A stretch of 64,000 nucleotides of DNA from Lophius americanus (Eukaryota > Chordata > Actinopteri > Lophiiformes > Lophiidae): assembly GCA_037951165.1 (NCBI GenBank), contig JBBDHG010000006.1, positions 496,001 to 560,000 of the forward strand, given 5' to 3'. Made by a program: the position numbers and the translations under genes. This document shows, one piece after another, positions 12,318 to 27,560 of this stretch; position 1 is the stretch's first letter; the number at the start of each line of letters is the position of its first letter. The notes below the pieces were generated by a model. That model had not been told where the DNA came from and did no database searches. It saw nothing but the letters and a program-made list of their open reading frames with translations.

Positions 12318-15300
12318 CGACATGTTTATAACATTAACACGCCTTACGTTTATGACACGTATACAACATGTTTATAACATTAACACGCCTATTGGTTGAC
12401 AGGTATACGACATGTTTATAACATTAACACGCCTTACGTTTATAACATTAACACGCCTAATTTTTGACACCTATACCATATGTTTATAACATTAACACGC
12501 CTAATGTTTATTACACGTATACGACATGTTTATAACATTAACACGCCTAACGTTTATGACACGTATACGACATGTTTATAACATTGACACGCCTAATGTT
12601 TGACACGTATACGACACGTTTATGACGCGTATACGACATGTTTATAACATTAACATATTTAACGTTTATGACACGTATACAACACATTTATAACATTAAG
12701 GCTTATAACATTAACATGCCTAATATTTGACATGTATGCGACATTTTTATAACATTAACACACCTATTGTTTATGCAACGTATACGACACGCTTATAACA
12801 TTAAGACGCCTAAGGTTTATGAAGCGTATACGACACGTTTATAACATTAACACGACTATGGCTTATAACATTAACACGCCTAATTTTTGACAAGTATACC
12901 ACATGTTTATAACATTAACACGCCTAATGTTTATTACACGTATACGACATGTTTATAACATTGACATGTCTAATGTTTGACACGTATACGACACGTTTAT
13001 AACATTAACACGCCTAAGGTTCATAACATTAACACGCCTAATGTTTGACACGTATACGACATGTTTATAACATTAACACCCCTTATGTTTATGACACGTA
13101 TACAACATGTTTATAACATTAACACGCCTATTGTTTGACAGGTATACGACATGTTTATAACATTAACACGCCTTACGTTTATGACATGTATACAACACGT
13201 TTATAACATTAACACGCCTCAGGTTTATAACATTAACACGCCTAATGTTTATGACGCGTATACGACATGTTTATAACATTGACACGTCTAATGTTTGACA
13301 CGTATACGACACGTTTATAACATTAACACGCCTAAGGTTCATAACATTAACACGCCTAATGTTTGACACGTATACGACATGTTTATAACATTAACACGCC
13401 TTACGTTTATGACACGTACACAACATGTTTATAACATTAACACGCCTATTGTTTGACAGGTATACGACATGTTTATAACATTAACACGCCTTACGTTTAT
13501 GACACGTATACAACACGTTTATAACATTAACACGGCTCAGGTTTATGACATTAACACGCCTAATGTTTATGACGCGTATACGACAAGTTTATAACATTAA
13601 CACGCCCAAGGCTAATAAAATAAACACGCCTAATGTTTGACACGTATACGACACGTTTATGACGCGTATACGACACGTTTATAACATTAACATATTTAAC
13701 GTTTATGACACGTATACAACACGTTTATAACATTAACACGTCTCAGGTTTATAACATTAACACGCCTAATGTTTATGACGCATATACGACACGTTTATAA
13801 CATTAACACGTCTCAGGTTTATAAAATTAACACGCCTAATGTTTATGACGCGTATACGACAAGTTTATAACATTAACACGCCTAAGGCTAATAAAATAAA
13901 CACGCCTAATGTTTGACACGTATACGACACGTTTATGACGCGTATACGACACGTTTATAACATTAACATATTTAACGTTTATGACACGTATACAACACAT
14001 TTATAACATTAAGGCTTATAACATTAACATTCCTAATGTTTGACATGTATGCGACATTTTTATAACATTAACACACCTATTGTTTATAACACGTATACGA
14101 CACGTTTATAACATTAACACGCCTAAGGTTTATGACGCGTATACGACACGTTTATATCATTAAGACGCCTATTGTTTGACAGGTATACGACATGTTTATA
14201 ACATTAACACGCCTTACGTTTATGACACGTATACAACATGTTTATAACATTAACACGCCTATTGGTTGACAGGTATACGACATGTTTATAACATTAACAC
14301 GCCTTACGTTTATAACATTAACACGCCTAATTTTTGACACCTATACCATATGTTTATAACATTAACACGCCTAATGTTTATTACACGTATACAACATGTT
14401 TATAACATTAACACGCCTAACGTTTATGACACGTATACGACATGTTTATAACATTGACACACCTAATGTTTGACACGTATACGACACGTTTATGACGCGT
14501 ATACGACATGTTTATAACATTAACATATTTAACGTTTATGACACGTATATAACACATTTATAACATTAAGGCTTATAACATTAACATGCCTAATGTTTGA
14601 CATGTATGCGACATTTTTATAACATTAACACACCTATTGTTTATGCAACGTATACGACACGCTTATAACATTAAGACGCCTAAGGTTTATGAAGCGTATA
14701 CGACACGTTTATAACATTAACACGACTATGGCTTATAACATTAACACGCCTAGTTTTTGACAAGTATACCACATGTTTATAACATTAACACGCCTAATGT
14801 TTATTACACGTATACAACATGTTTATAACATTAACACGCCTATTGTTTGACAGGTATACGAAATGTTTATAACATTAACACGCCTTACGTTTATGACATG
14901 TATACAACACGTTTATAACATTAACACGCCTATTGTTTGACAGGTATACGACACGTTTATAACATTAACACGCCTTACGTTTATGACACGTATACAACAT
15001 GTTTATAACATTAACACGCCTATTGTTTGACAGGTATACGACATGTTTATAACATTAACACGCCTTACGTTTATGACACGTATACAACACGTTTATAACA
15101 TTAACACGCCTCAGGTTTATAACATTAACACGCCTAATGTTTATGACGCGTATACGACACGTTTATAACATTAACACGTCTCAGGTTTATAACATTAACA
15201 CGCCTAATGTTTATGACGCGTATACGACAAGTTTATAACATTAACACGCCTAAGGCTAATAAAGTAAACACGCCTAATGTTTGACACGTATACGACACGT

Positions 15301-17362
15301 TTATGACGCGTATACGACACGTTTATAACATTAACATATTTAACGTTTATGACACGTATACAACACATTTATAACATTAAGGCTTATAACATTAACATGC
15401 CTAATGTTTGACATGTATGCGACATTTTTATAACATTAACACGCTTTACGTTTATGACACGTATACAACATGTTTATAACATTAACACGCCTATTGGTTG
15501 ACAGGTATACGACATGTTTATAACATTAACACGCCTTACGTTTATAACATTAAAACGGCTAATTTTTGACACCTATACCATATGTTTATAACATTAACAC
15601 GCCTAATGTTCATTACACGTATACGACATGTTTATAACATTAACACGCCTAACGTTTATGACACGTATACGACATGTTTATAACATTGACACGCCTAATG
15701 TTTGACACGTATACGACACGTTTATGACGCGTATACGACATGTTTATAACATTAACATATTTAACGTTTATGACACGTATACAACACATTTATAACATTA
15801 AGGCTTATAACATTAACATGCCTAATGTTTGACATGTATGCGACATTTTTATAACATTAACACACCTATTGTTTATGCAACGTATACGACACGCTTATAA
15901 CATTAAGACGCCTAAGGTTTATGAAGCGTATACGACACGTTTATAACATTAACACGACTATGGCTTATAACATTAACACGCCTAATTGTTGACAAGTATA
16001 CCACATGTTTATAACATTAACACGCCTAATGTTTATTACACGTATACAACATGTTTATAACATTAACACGCCTATTGTTTGACAGGTATACGAAATGTTT
16101 ATAACATTAACACGCCTTACGTTTATGACATGTATACAACACGTTTATAACATTAACACGCCTATTGTTTGACAGGTATACGACATGTTTATAACATTAA
16201 CACGCCTTACGTTTATGACATGTATACAACACGTTTATAACATTAACACGCCTCAGGTTTATAACATTAACACGCCTAATGTTTATGACGCGTATACGAC
16301 ATGTTTATAACATTGACACGTCTAATGTTTGACACGTATACGACACGTTTATAACATTAACACGCCTAAGGTTCATAACATTAACACACCTAATGTTTGA
16401 CACGTATACGACATGTTTATAACATTAACACGCCTTACGTTTATGACACGTATACAACATGTTTATAACATTAACACGCCTATTGTTTGACAGGTATACG
16501 ACATGTTTATAACATTAACACGCCTTACGTTTATGACACGTTTACAACACGTTTATAACATTAACACGCCTCAGGTTTATAACATTAACACGCCTAATGT
16601 TTATGACGCGTATACGACAAGTTTATAACATTAACACGCCTAAGGCTAATAAAATAAACACGCCTAATGTTTGACACGTATACGACACGTTTATGACGCG
16701 TATACGACACGTTTATAACATTAACATATTTAACGTTTATGACACGTATACAACACGTTTATAACATTAACACGTCTCAGGTTTATAACATTAACACGCC
16801 TAATGTTTATGACGCGTATACGACACGTTTATAACATTAACACGTCTCAGGTTTATAAAATTAACACGCCTAATGTTTATGACGCGTATACGACAAGTTT
16901 ATAACATTAACACGCCTAAGGCTAATAAAATAAACACGCCTAATGTTTGACACGTATACGACACGTTTATGACGCGTATACGACACGTTTATAACATTAA
17001 CATATTTAACGTTTATGACACGTATACAACACATTTATAACATTAAGGCTTATAACATTAACATTCCTAATGTTTGACATGTATGCGACATTTTTATAAC
17101 ATTAACACACCTATTGTTTATAACACGTATACGACACGTTTATAACATTAACACGCCTAAGGTTTATGACGCGTATACGACACGTTTATATCATTAAGAC
17201 GCCTATTGTTTGACAGGTATACGACATGTTTATAACATTAACACGCCTTACGTTTATGACACGTATACAACATGTTTATAACATTAACACGCCTATTGGT
17301 TGACAGGTATACGACATGTTTATAACATTAACACGCCTTACGTTTATAACATTAACACGCCT

Positions 17363-17450
17363 AATTTTTGACACCTATACCATATGTTTATAACATTAAC
17401 ACGCCTAATGTTTGACACCTATACCATATGTTTATAACATTAACACGCCT
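17363..17450 (+). repeat. Single-monomer (44 bp) duplication
   Basis: The distinctive B variant cctataccatatg occurs twice, 44 bp apart (acacct at 17371 and 17415). Elsewhere in domain I it occurs singly in this context. This is a recent one-monomer gain. Confidence 0.75.
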
Positions 17451-19140
17451 AATGTTTATTACACGTATACGACATGTTTATAACATTAACACGCCTAACG
17501 TTTATGACACGTATACGACATGTTTATAACATTGACACGCCTAATGTTTGACACGTATACGACACGTTTATGACGCGTATACGACATGTTTATAACATTA
17601 ACATATTTAACGTTTATGACACGTATACAACACATTTATAACATTAAGGCTTATAACATTAACATGCCTAATGTTTGACATGTATGCGACATTTTTATAA
17701 CATTAACACCTATTGTTTATGCAACGTATACGACACGCTTATAACATTAAGACGCCTAAGGTTTATGAAGCGTATACGACACGTTTATAACATTAACACG
17801 ACTATGGCTTATAACATTAACACGCCTAATTTTTGACAAGTATACCACATGTTTATAACATTAACACGCCTAATGTTTATTACACGTATACAACATGTTT
17901 ATAACATTAACACGCCTATTGTTTGACAGGTATACGAAATGTTTATAACATTAACACGCCTTACGTTTATGACATGTATACAACACGTTTATAACATTAA
18001 CACGCCTATTGTTTGACAGGTATACGACATGTTTATAACATTAACACGCCTTACGTTTATGACATGTATACAACACGTTTATAACATTAACACGCCTCAG
18101 GTTTATAACATTAACACGCCTAATGTTTATGACGCGTATACGACATGTTTATAACATTAACACGCCTATTGTTTGACAGGTATACGACACGTTTATAACA
18201 TTAACACGCCTTACGTTTATGACACGTATACAACATGTTTATAACATTAACACGCCTATTGTTTGACAGGTATACGACATGTTTATAACATTAACACGCC
18301 TTACGTTTATGACACGTATACAACACGTTTATAACATTAACACGCCTCAGGTTTATAACATTAACACGCCTAATGTTTATGACGCATATACGACACGTTT
18401 ATAACATTAACACGTCTCAGGTTTATAACATTAACACGCCTAATGTTTATGACGCGTATACGACAAGTTTATAACATTAACACGCCTAAGGCTAATAAAG
18501 TAAACACGCCTAATGTTTGACACGTATACGACACGTTTATGACGCGTATACGACACGTTTATAACATTAACATATTTAACGTTTATGACACGTATACAAC
18601 ACATTTATAACATTAAGGCTTATAACATTAACATGCCTAATGTTTGACATGTATGCAACATTTTTATAACATTAACACGCCTTACGTTTATGACACGTAT
18701 ACAACATGTTTATAACATTAACACGCCTATTGGTTGACAGGTATACGACATGTTTATAACATTAACACGCCTTACGTTTATAACATTAACACGGCTAATT
18801 TTTGACACCTATACCATATGTTTATAACATTAACACGCCTAATGTTCATTACACGTATACGACATGTTTATAACATTAACACGCCTAACGTTTATGACAC
18901 GTATACGACATGTTTATAACATTGACACGCCTAATGTTTGACACGTATACGACACGTTTATGACGCGTATACGACATGTTTATAACATTAACATATTTAA
19001 CGTTTATGACACGTATACAACACATTTATAACATTAAGGCTTATAACATTAACATGCCTAATGTTTGACATGTATGCGACATTTTTATAACATTAACACA
19101 CCTATTGTTTATGCAACGTATACGACACGCTTATAACATT

Positions 19141-19215
19141 AAGACGCCTAAGGTTTATGAAGCGTATACGACACGCTTATAACATTAAGACGCCTAAGGT
19201 TTATGAAGCGTATAC
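19141..19215 (+). repeat. Chimeric monomer junction with 22-bp net loss
   Basis: The segment aagacgcctaaggtttatg appears twice in succession here, and the second copy runs directly into a tail of type gtataccacatg. The parallel stretch near 10630 has one such segment followed by the gactatggc and taattgttgac units. The result is 22 bp shorter than the parallel sequence, about one half-unit, and explains the phase shift inside the 3236-bp duplication. Confidence 0.7.
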
Positions 19216-20733
19216 CACATGTTTATAACATTAACACGCCTAATGTTTATTACACGTATACAACATGTTTATAGCATTAACACGCCTATTGTTTGACAGG
19301 TATACGAAATGTTTATAACATTAACACGCCTTACGTTTATGACATGTATACAACACGTTTATAACATTAACACGCCTATTGTTTGACAGGTATACGACAT
19401 GTTTATAACATTAACACGCCTTACGTTTATGACATGTATACAACACATTTATAACATTAACACGCCTCAGGTTTATAACATTAACACGCCTAATGTTTAT
19501 GACGCGTATACGACATGTTTATAACATTGACACGTCTAATGTTTGACACGTATACGACACGTTTATAACATTAACACGCCTAAGGTTCATAACATTAACA
19601 CGCCTAATGTTTGACACGTATACGACATGTTTATAACATTAACACGCCTTACGTTTATGACACGTATACAACATATTTATAACAGTAACACGCCTATTGA
19701 TTGACAGGTATACGACATGTTTATAACATTAACACGCCTTACGTGTATGACACGTATACAACACGTTTATAACATTAACACGCCTCAGGTTTCTAACATT
19801 AACACGCCTAATGTTTATGACGCGTATACGACAAGTTTATAACATTAACACGCCTAAGGCTAATAAAATAAACACGCCTAATGTTTGACACGTATACGAC
19901 ACGTTTATGACGCGTATACGACACATTTATAACATTAACATATTTAACGTTTATGACACGTATACAACACGTTTATAACATTAACACGCCTCAGGTTTAT
20001 AACATTAACACGCCTAATGTTTATGACGCGTATACGACACGTTTATAACATTAACACGTCTCAGGTTTATAACATTAACACGCCTAATGTTTATGACGCG
20101 TATACGACAAGTTTATAACATTAACACGCCTAAGGCTAACAAAATAAACACGCCTAATGTTTGACACGTATACGACACGTTTATGACGCGTATACGACAC
20201 GTTTATAACATTAACATATTTAACGTTTATGACACGTATACAACACATTTATAACATTAAGGCTTATAACATTAACATGCCTAATGTTTGACATGTATGC
20301 GACATTTTTATAACAATAACACGCCTTACGTTTATGACACGTATACAACATGTTTATGACATTAACACGCCTATTGGTTGACAGGTATACGACATGTTTA
20401 TAACATTAACACGCCTAATTTTTGACACCTATACCATATGTTTATAACATTAACACGCCTAATATTCATTACACGTATACGACATGTTTATAACATTAAC
20501 ACGCCTAACGTTTATGACACGTATACGACATGTTTATAACATTGACACGCCTAATGTTTGACACGTATACGACACGTTTATGACGCGTATACGACATGTT
20601 TATAACATTAACATATTTAACGTTTATGACACGTATACAACACATTTATAACATTAAGGCTTATAACATTAACATGCCTAATGTTTGACATGTATGCGAC
20701 ATTTTTATAACATTAACACACCTATTGTTTATG

Positions 20734-23700
20734 CAACGTATACGACACGCTTATAACATTAAGACGCCTAAGGTTTATGAAGCGTATACGACACGTTTAT
20801 AACATTAACACGACTATGGCTTATAACATTAACACGCCTAATTTTTGACAAGTATACCACATGTTTATAACATTAACACGCCTAATGTTTATTACACGTA
20901 TACGACATGTTTATAACATTGACATGTCTAATGTTTGACACGTATACGACACGTTTATAACATTAACACGCCTAAGGTTCATAACATTAACACGCCTAAT
21001 GTTTGACACGTATACGACATGTTTATAACATTAACACGCCTTACGTTTATGACACGTATACAACATGTATATAACATTAACACGCCTATTGTTTGACAGG
21101 TATACAACATGTTTATAACATTAACACGCCTTACGTTTATGACATGTATACAACACGTTTATAACATTAACACGCCTCAGGTTTATAACATTAACACGCC
21201 TAATGTTTATGACTCGTATACGACAAGTTTATAACATTAACACGCCTAAGGCTAATAAAATAAACACGCCTAATGTTTGACACGTATACGACACGTTTAT
21301 GACGCGAATACGACACGTTTATAACATTAACACGCCTCAGGTTTATAACATAAACACGCCTAATGTTTACGACGCGTATACGACAAGTTTATAAAATTAA
21401 CACGCCTATTGTTTGACAGGTATACGACATGTTTATAACATTAACACGCCTTACGTTTATGACAAGTATACAACACGTTTATAACATTCAAACGCCTCAG
21501 GTTTATAACATTAATACGCCTAATGTTTATGACGCGTATACGACAAGTTTATAACATTAACACGCCTAAGGCTAATAAAATAAACACGCCTAATGTTTGA
21601 CACGTATACGACATGTTTATAACATTGACATGTCTAATGTTTGACACGTATACGACACGTTTATAACATTAACACGCCTAAGGTTCATAACATTAACACG
21701 CCTAATGTTTGACACGTATACGACATGTTTATAACATTAACACGCCTTACGTTTATGACACGTATACAACATGTATATAACATTAACACGCCTATTGTTT
21801 GACAGGTATACGAGATGTTTATAACATTAACACGCCTTACGTTTATGACATGTATACAACACGTTTATAACATTAACACGCCTCAGGTTTATAACATTAA
21901 CACGCCTAATGTTTATGACTCGTATACGACAAGTTTATAACATTAACACGCCTACGGCTAATAAAATAAACACGCCTAATGTTTGACACGTACACGACAC
22001 GTTTATGACGCGTATACGACACGTTTATAACATTAACATTCCTCAGGTTTATAACATTAACACGCCTAATGTTTATGACGCGTATACGACAAGTTTATAA
22101 AATTAACACGCCTATTGTTTGACAGGTATACGACATGTTTATAACATTAACACGCCTTACGTTTATGACACGTATACAACACGTTTATAACATTCACACG
22201 CCTCAGGTTTATGACGCGTATACGACACGTTTATAACATTAACACGCCTAAGGCTAATAAAATAAACACGCCTAATGTTTGACACATATACGACACGTTT
22301 ATGGCGTGTATACGACACGTTTTTAACATTAACATATTTAACGTTTATGACACGTATACAACACGTTTACATTAACACGTCTCAGGTTTATAACATTAAC
22401 ACGCCTAATGTTTATGAAGCGTATACGACACGTTTATAACATTAACACGTCTCAGGTTTATAACATTAACACGCCTAATGTTTATGACGCGTATACGACA
22501 AGTTTATAACATTAACACGCCTAAGGCTAATAAAATAAACACGCCTAATGTTTGACACGTATACGACACGTTTATGACGCGTATACGACACGTTTATAAC
22601 ATTAACATATTTAACGTTTATGACACGTATACAACACATTTATAACATTAAGGCTTATAACATTAACATGCCTAATGTTTGACATGTATGCAACATTTTT
22701 ATAACATTAACACACCTATTGTTTATGACACGTATACGACACGTTTATAACAGTAACACGCCTAATGTTTATGACGCGTATACGACACGTTTATATCATT
22801 AACACGCCTATTGTTTGACAGGTATACGATATGTTTATAACATTAACACGCCTTACGTTTATGACACGTATACAACATGTTTATAACATTAACACGCCTA
22901 TTGTTTGACAGGTATACGACATGTTTATAACATTAACACGCCTTACGTTTATAACATTAACACGCCTAATTTTTGACACCTATACCATATGTTTATAACA
23001 TTAACACGCCTAATGTTTATTACACGTATACGACATGTTTATAACATTAACACGCCTAACGTTTATGACACGTATACGACATGTTTATAACATTGACACG
23101 CCTAATGTTTGACACGTATACGACACGTTTATGACGCGTATACGACACGTTTATAACATTAACATATTTAACGTTTATGACACGTATACAACGAATTTAT
23201 AACATTAAGGCTTATAACATAACCATGCCTAATGTTTGACATATATGCGACATTTTTATAACATTAACACACCTATTGTTTATGCAACGTATACGACACG
23301 CTTATAACATTAAGACGCCTAAGGTTTATGACGCGTATACGACACGTTTATAACATTAACACGACTATGGCTTATAACATTAACACGCCTAATTTTTGAC
23401 AAGTATACCACATGTTTATAACATTAACACGCCTAATGTTTATTACACGTATACGACATGTTTATAACATTGACACGTCTAATATTTGACACGTATACGA
23501 CACGTTTATAACATTAACACGCCTAATGTTTGACACGTATACGACATGTTTATAACATTAACACAACTTACGTTTATGACACGTATACAACATGTTTATA
23601 ACATTCACACGCCTATTGTTTGACAGGTATACGACATGTTTATAACATTAACACGCCTAATGTTTATGACGCGTATACGACAAGTTTATAACATTAACAC

Positions 23701-26700
23701 GCCTAAGGCTAATAAAATAAACACGCCTAATGTTTGACACGTATACGACACGTTTATGACGCGTATACGACACGTTTATAATATTAACATATTTAACGTT
23801 TATGACAGGTATACAACACGTTTATAACATTAAGGCTTATAACATTAACATGCCTAATGTTTGACATGTATGCGACACGTTTATAACATTAACACGCCTA
23901 AGGTTTATGACGCGTATACGACACGTTTATAACATTAACACGCCTAAGGCTAATAAAATAAACACGCCTAATGTTTGACACGTATACGACACGTTTATAG
24001 CGTGTATACGACACGTTTTTAACATTAACATATTTAACGTTTATGACACGTATACAACACGTTTACATTAACACGTCTCAGGTTTATAACATTAACACGC
24101 CTAATGTTTATGCAACGTATACGACACGCTTATAACATTAAGACGCCTAAGGTTTATGAAGCGTATACGACACGTTTATAACATTAACACGACTATGGCT
24201 TATAACATTAACACGCCTAATTTTTGACAAGTATACCACATGTTTATAACATTAACACGCCTAATGTTTATTACACGTATACGACATGTTTATAACATTG
24301 ACATGTCTAATGTTTGACACGTATACGACACGTTTATAACATTAACACGCCTAAGGTTCATAACATTAACACGCCTAATGTTTGACACGTATACGACATG
24401 TTTATAACATTAACACGCCTTACGTTTATGACACGTATACAACATGTATATAACATTAACACGCCTATTGTTTGACAGGTATACAACATGTTTATAACAT
24501 TAACACGCCTTACGTTTATGACATGTATACAACACGTTTATAACATTAACACGCCTCAGGTTTATAACATTAACACGCCTAATGTTTATGACTCGTATAC
24601 GACAAGTTTATAACATTAACACGCCTAAGGCTAATAAAATAAACACGCCTAATGTTTGACACGTATACGACACGTTTATGACGCGAATACGACACGTTTA
24701 TAACATTAACACGCCTCAGGTTTATAACATAAACACGCCTAATGTTTACGACGCGTATACGACAAGTTTATAAAATTAACACGCCTATTGTTTGACAGGT
24801 ATACGACATGTTTATAACATTAACACGCCTTACGTTTATGACAAGTATACAACACGTTTATAACATTCAAACGCCTCAGGTTTATAACATTAATACGCCT
24901 AATGTTTATGACGCGTATACGACAAGTTTATAACATTAACACGCCTAAGGCTAATAAAATAAACACGCCTAATGTTTGACACGTATACGACATGTTTATA
25001 ACATTGACATGTCTAATGTTTGACACGTATACGACACGTTTATAACATTAACACGCCTAAGGTTCATAACATTAACACGCCTAATGTTTGACACGTATAC
25101 GACATGTTTATAACATTAACACGCCTTACGTTTATGACACGTATACAACATGTATATAACATTAACACGCCTATTGTTTGACAGGTATACGAGATGTTTA
25201 TAACATTAACACGCCTTACGTTTATGACATGTATACAACACGTTTATAACATTAACACGCCTCAGGTTTATAACATTAACACGCCTAATGTTTATGACTC
25301 GTATACGACAAGTTTATAACATTAACACGCCTACGGCTAATAAAATAAACACGCCTAATGTTTGACACGTACACGACACGTTTATGACGCGTATACGACA
25401 CGTTTATAACATTAACATTCCTCAGGTTTATAACATTAACACGCCTAATGTTTATGACGCGTATACGACAAGTTTATAAAATTAACACGCCTATTGTTTG
25501 ACAGGTATACGACATGTTTATAACATTAACACGCCTTACGTTTATGACACGTATACAACACGTTTATAACATTCACACGCCTCAGGTTTATGACGCGTAT
25601 ACGACACGTTTATAACATTAACACGCCTAAGGCTAATAAAATAAACACGCCTAATGTTTGACACATATACGACACGTTTATGGCGTGTATACGACACGTT
25701 TTTAACATTAACATATTTAACGTTTATGACACGTATACAACACGTTTACATTAACACGTCTCAGGTTTATAACATTAACACGCCTAATGTTTATGAAGCG
25801 TATACGACACGTTTATAACATTAACACGTCTCAGGTTTATAACATTAACACGCCTAATGTTTATGACGCGTATACGACAAGTTTATAACATTAACACGCC
25901 TAAGGCTAATAAAATAAACACGCCTAATGTTTGACACGTATACGACACGTTTATGACGCGTATACGACACGTTTATAACATTAACATATTTAACGTTTAT
26001 GACACGTATACAACACATTTATAACATTAAGGCTTATAACATTAACATGCCTAATGTTTGACATGTATGCAACATTTTTATAACATTAACACACCTATTG
26101 TTTATGACACGTATACGACACGTTTATAACAGTAACACGCCTAATGTTTATGACGCGTATACGACACGTTTATATCATTAACACGCCTATTGTTTGACAG
26201 GTATACGATATGTTTATAACATTAACACGCCTTACGTTTATGACACGTATACAACATGTTTATAACATTAACACGCCTATTGTTTGACAGGTATACGACA
26301 TGTTTATAACATTAACACGCCTTACGTTTATAACATTAACACGCCTAATTTTTGACACCTATACCATATGTTTATAACATTAACACGCCTAATGTTTATT
26401 ACACGTATACGACATGTTTATAACATTAACACGCCTAACGTTTATGACACGTATACGACATGTTTATAACATTGACACGCCTAATGTTTGACACGTATAC
26501 GACACGTTTATGACGCGTATACGACACGTTTATAACATTAACATATTTAACGTTTATGACACGTATACAACGAATTTATAACATTAAGGCTTATAACATA
26601 ACCATGCCTAATGTTTGACATATATGCGACATTTTTATAACATTAACACACCTATTGTTTATGCAACGTATACGACACGCTTATAACATTAAGACGCCTA

Positions 26701-27491
26701 AGGTTTATGACGCGTATACGACACGTTTATAACATTAACACGACTATGGCTTATAACATTAACACGCCTAATTTTTGACAAGTATACCACATGTTTATAA
26801 CATTAACACGCCTAATGTTTATTACACGTATACGACATGTTTATAACATTGACACGTCTAATATTTGACACGTATACGACACGTTTATAACATTAACACG
26901 CCTAATGTTTGACACGTATACGACATGTTTATAACATTAACACAACTTACGTTTATGACACGTATACAACATGTTTATAACATTCACACGCCTATTGTTT
27001 GACAGGTATACGACATGTTTATAACATTAACACGCCTAATGTTTATGACGCGTATACGACAAGTTTATAACATTAACACGCCTAAGGCTAATAAAATAAA
27101 CACGCCTAATGTTTGACACGTATACGACACGTTTATGACGCGTATACGACACGTTTATAATATTAACATATTTAACGTTTATGACAGGTATACAACACGT
27201 TTATAACATTAAGGCTTATAACATTAACATGCCTAATGTTTGACATGTATGCGACACGTTTATAACATTAACACGCCTAAGGTTTATGACGCGTATACGA
27301 CACGTTTATAACATTAACACGCCTAAGGCTAATAAAATAAACACGCCTAATGTTTGACACGTATACGACACGTTTATAGCGTGTATACGACACGTTTTTA
27401 ACATTAACATATTTAACGTTTATGACACGTATACAACACGTTTACATTAACACGTCTCAGGTTTATAACATTAACACGCCTAATGTTTATG
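20734..27491. repeat. Tandem segmental duplication, period 3379 bp, two copies
   Basis: The copies are 20734-24112 and 24113-27491. Four rare markers repeat at exactly 3379 bp: gactcgtata (21211/24590), gacgcgaata (21301/24680), aaccatgcc (23221/26600) and atagcgtgtatac (23997/27376). The junction falls after taatgtttatg at about 24112, where one parent continues caacg and the other acgcg. The breakpoint is therefore inside a B unit and in register. Confidence 0.9.
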
Positions 27492-27560
27492 ACGCGTATA
27501 CGACACGTTTATAACATTAACACGTCTCAGGTTTATAACATTAACACGCCTAATGTTTAT

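Larger units (their letters stand above)
5589..16138. repeat. Tandem segmental duplication, period 5275 bp, two copies
   Basis: The copies are 5589-10863 and 10864-16138. Six independent rare markers repeat at exactly 5275 bp: tatggcgcg (5736/11011), gcgtgttaaa (7031/12306), acacccctta (7801/13076), gtacacaaca (8141/13416), tatataacac (9271/14546) and ttaacacgcttt (10161/15436). Copies differ at only a handful of bases that I noticed, for example 7512 (gccac against gacac), near 8667 (gcttat against gcgtat) and near 15554 (taaaacgg against taacacgg). The junction at about 10864 lies within the shared sequence acacgtttataac, as expected for unequal exchange between misaligned monomers. Confidence 0.9.
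14914..20310. repeat. Tandem duplication, period 3236 bp (second copy shortened)
   Basis: The segment starting near 14914 recurs from about 18150. The markers cggctaattt and atgttcatta found at 10281 and 10331 recur 8511 bp downstream at 18792 and 18842. Since 8511 is 5275 plus 3236, this event overlaps the right half of the 5275-bp duplication. After about 19180 the offset drops from 3236 to 3214 because the later copy lost 22 bp; the ggttcataac marker at 16371 reappears at 19585. Homology in this register ends near 20310, where taacaataacacgcc appears in place of the expected monomer. Confidence 0.75.
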
